From NCBI RefSeq assembly GCF_964026555.1, contig NZ_OZ032159.1, positions 868,001 to 932,000 of the forward strand: a DNA stretch of 64,000 nt. The letters are read 5' to 3'. Positions 63,925 through 64,000 of this stretch are shown here, piece after piece. The notes beneath the pieces were generated by a model that was not told the origin of the DNA, did not search any database, and worked only from the letters and a program-made list of their open reading frames with translations. The translations under genes and the position numbers were made by a program. The DNA is from Candidatus Tisiphia endosymbiont of Beris chalybata (lineage in GTDB: Bacteria > Pseudomonadota > Alphaproteobacteria > Rickettsiales > Rickettsiaceae). The stretch's first letter is position 1, and the number at the start of each line of letters is the position of its first letter.

Positions 63925-64000
63925 ATTACTCTACCACCTCTCATGTACATTATAATACTATTCGCTCCCACAGATCCATCTTAATAAAAAGAAAATCAGG

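Overview
The window reads as a chromosomal segment of an AT-rich, obligate intracellular member of the Rickettsiaceae (Rickettsia sensu lato; the genus cannot be settled from sequence alone). The evidence is an ATP/ADP translocase of the Tlc1 type, a glycerol-3-phosphate-type (OPA) transporter, split SpoT genes, a Sca4-family protein, an F-like/Ti-like conjugation gene mixture typical of Rickettsiales amplified genetic elements (RAGEs), and dense short palindromic repeats.

Layout. 1-9.6 kb is housekeeping: tRNA-Leu, dapE, a universal stress protein, a dicarboxylate symporter, cutA-queD, an OPA transporter, tRNA-Gln, tlc and a small secreted protein. Several families of 100-150 bp palindromic, MITE-like repeats fill the gaps. 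10.3-13.6 kb holds a SpoT hydrolase, a convergent ProP transporter and a separate SpoT synthetase. 14.7-16.6 kb is a putative secreted HExxH peptidase of unusual base composition. 16.8-19.5 kb has a broken IS630 gene hit twice by one MITE, then a truncated Ti-type TraA relaxase, a hairpin-rich candidate oriT, traC, traD and a WGR-domain protein. 20.4-21.6 kb is a BrnA/BrnT-like toxin-antitoxin pair enclosed by a near-perfect 209-bp inverted repeat.

21.6-39.1 kb is a graveyard and nest of mobile elements. An ankyrin gene is split by an 8.8-kb segment bounded by inverted ISAs1 copies with a 10-bp target duplication, and again by an IS5 element. Inside lie a TraG tail, a TPR protein, stacked IS982 elements and an IS630. 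To the right are a serine recombinase, an aminoglycoside-phosphotransferase-like pseudogene with TGA at two apparent Trp positions, a DUF6880 protein, a second IS630 inside a UPF0235 remnant and an IS256 fragment.

39.1-57.4 kb looks like an integrated plasmid/RAGE: an unknown long/short gene pair, a tyrosine recombinase fragment, a fic gene with a truncated inverted copy, a DnaB-RHH-ParA-Rep replicon block, two XRE regulators, a Sca4-like protein followed by a short protein, then a second SpoT-hydrolase/ProP pair, a histidine-kinase-like membrane protein and small secreted proteins. 57.4-62.1 kb is a complete Tn3-family transposon (tnpA plus tyrosine recombinase). The window ends in another Tn3 transposase remnant and a deleted coupling-protein gene.

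The most interesting points are: (i) two unrelated short proteins, each the second gene of a long/short pair, share an almost identical C-terminal tail (LSD[S/T]S..I..AGSS.S), a candidate secretion or sorting signal; (ii) the inverted-repeat toxin-antitoxin cassette; (iii) the duplicated alarmone-hydrolase/ProP module; (iv) several mobile elements whose insertion order can be reconstructed base by base.
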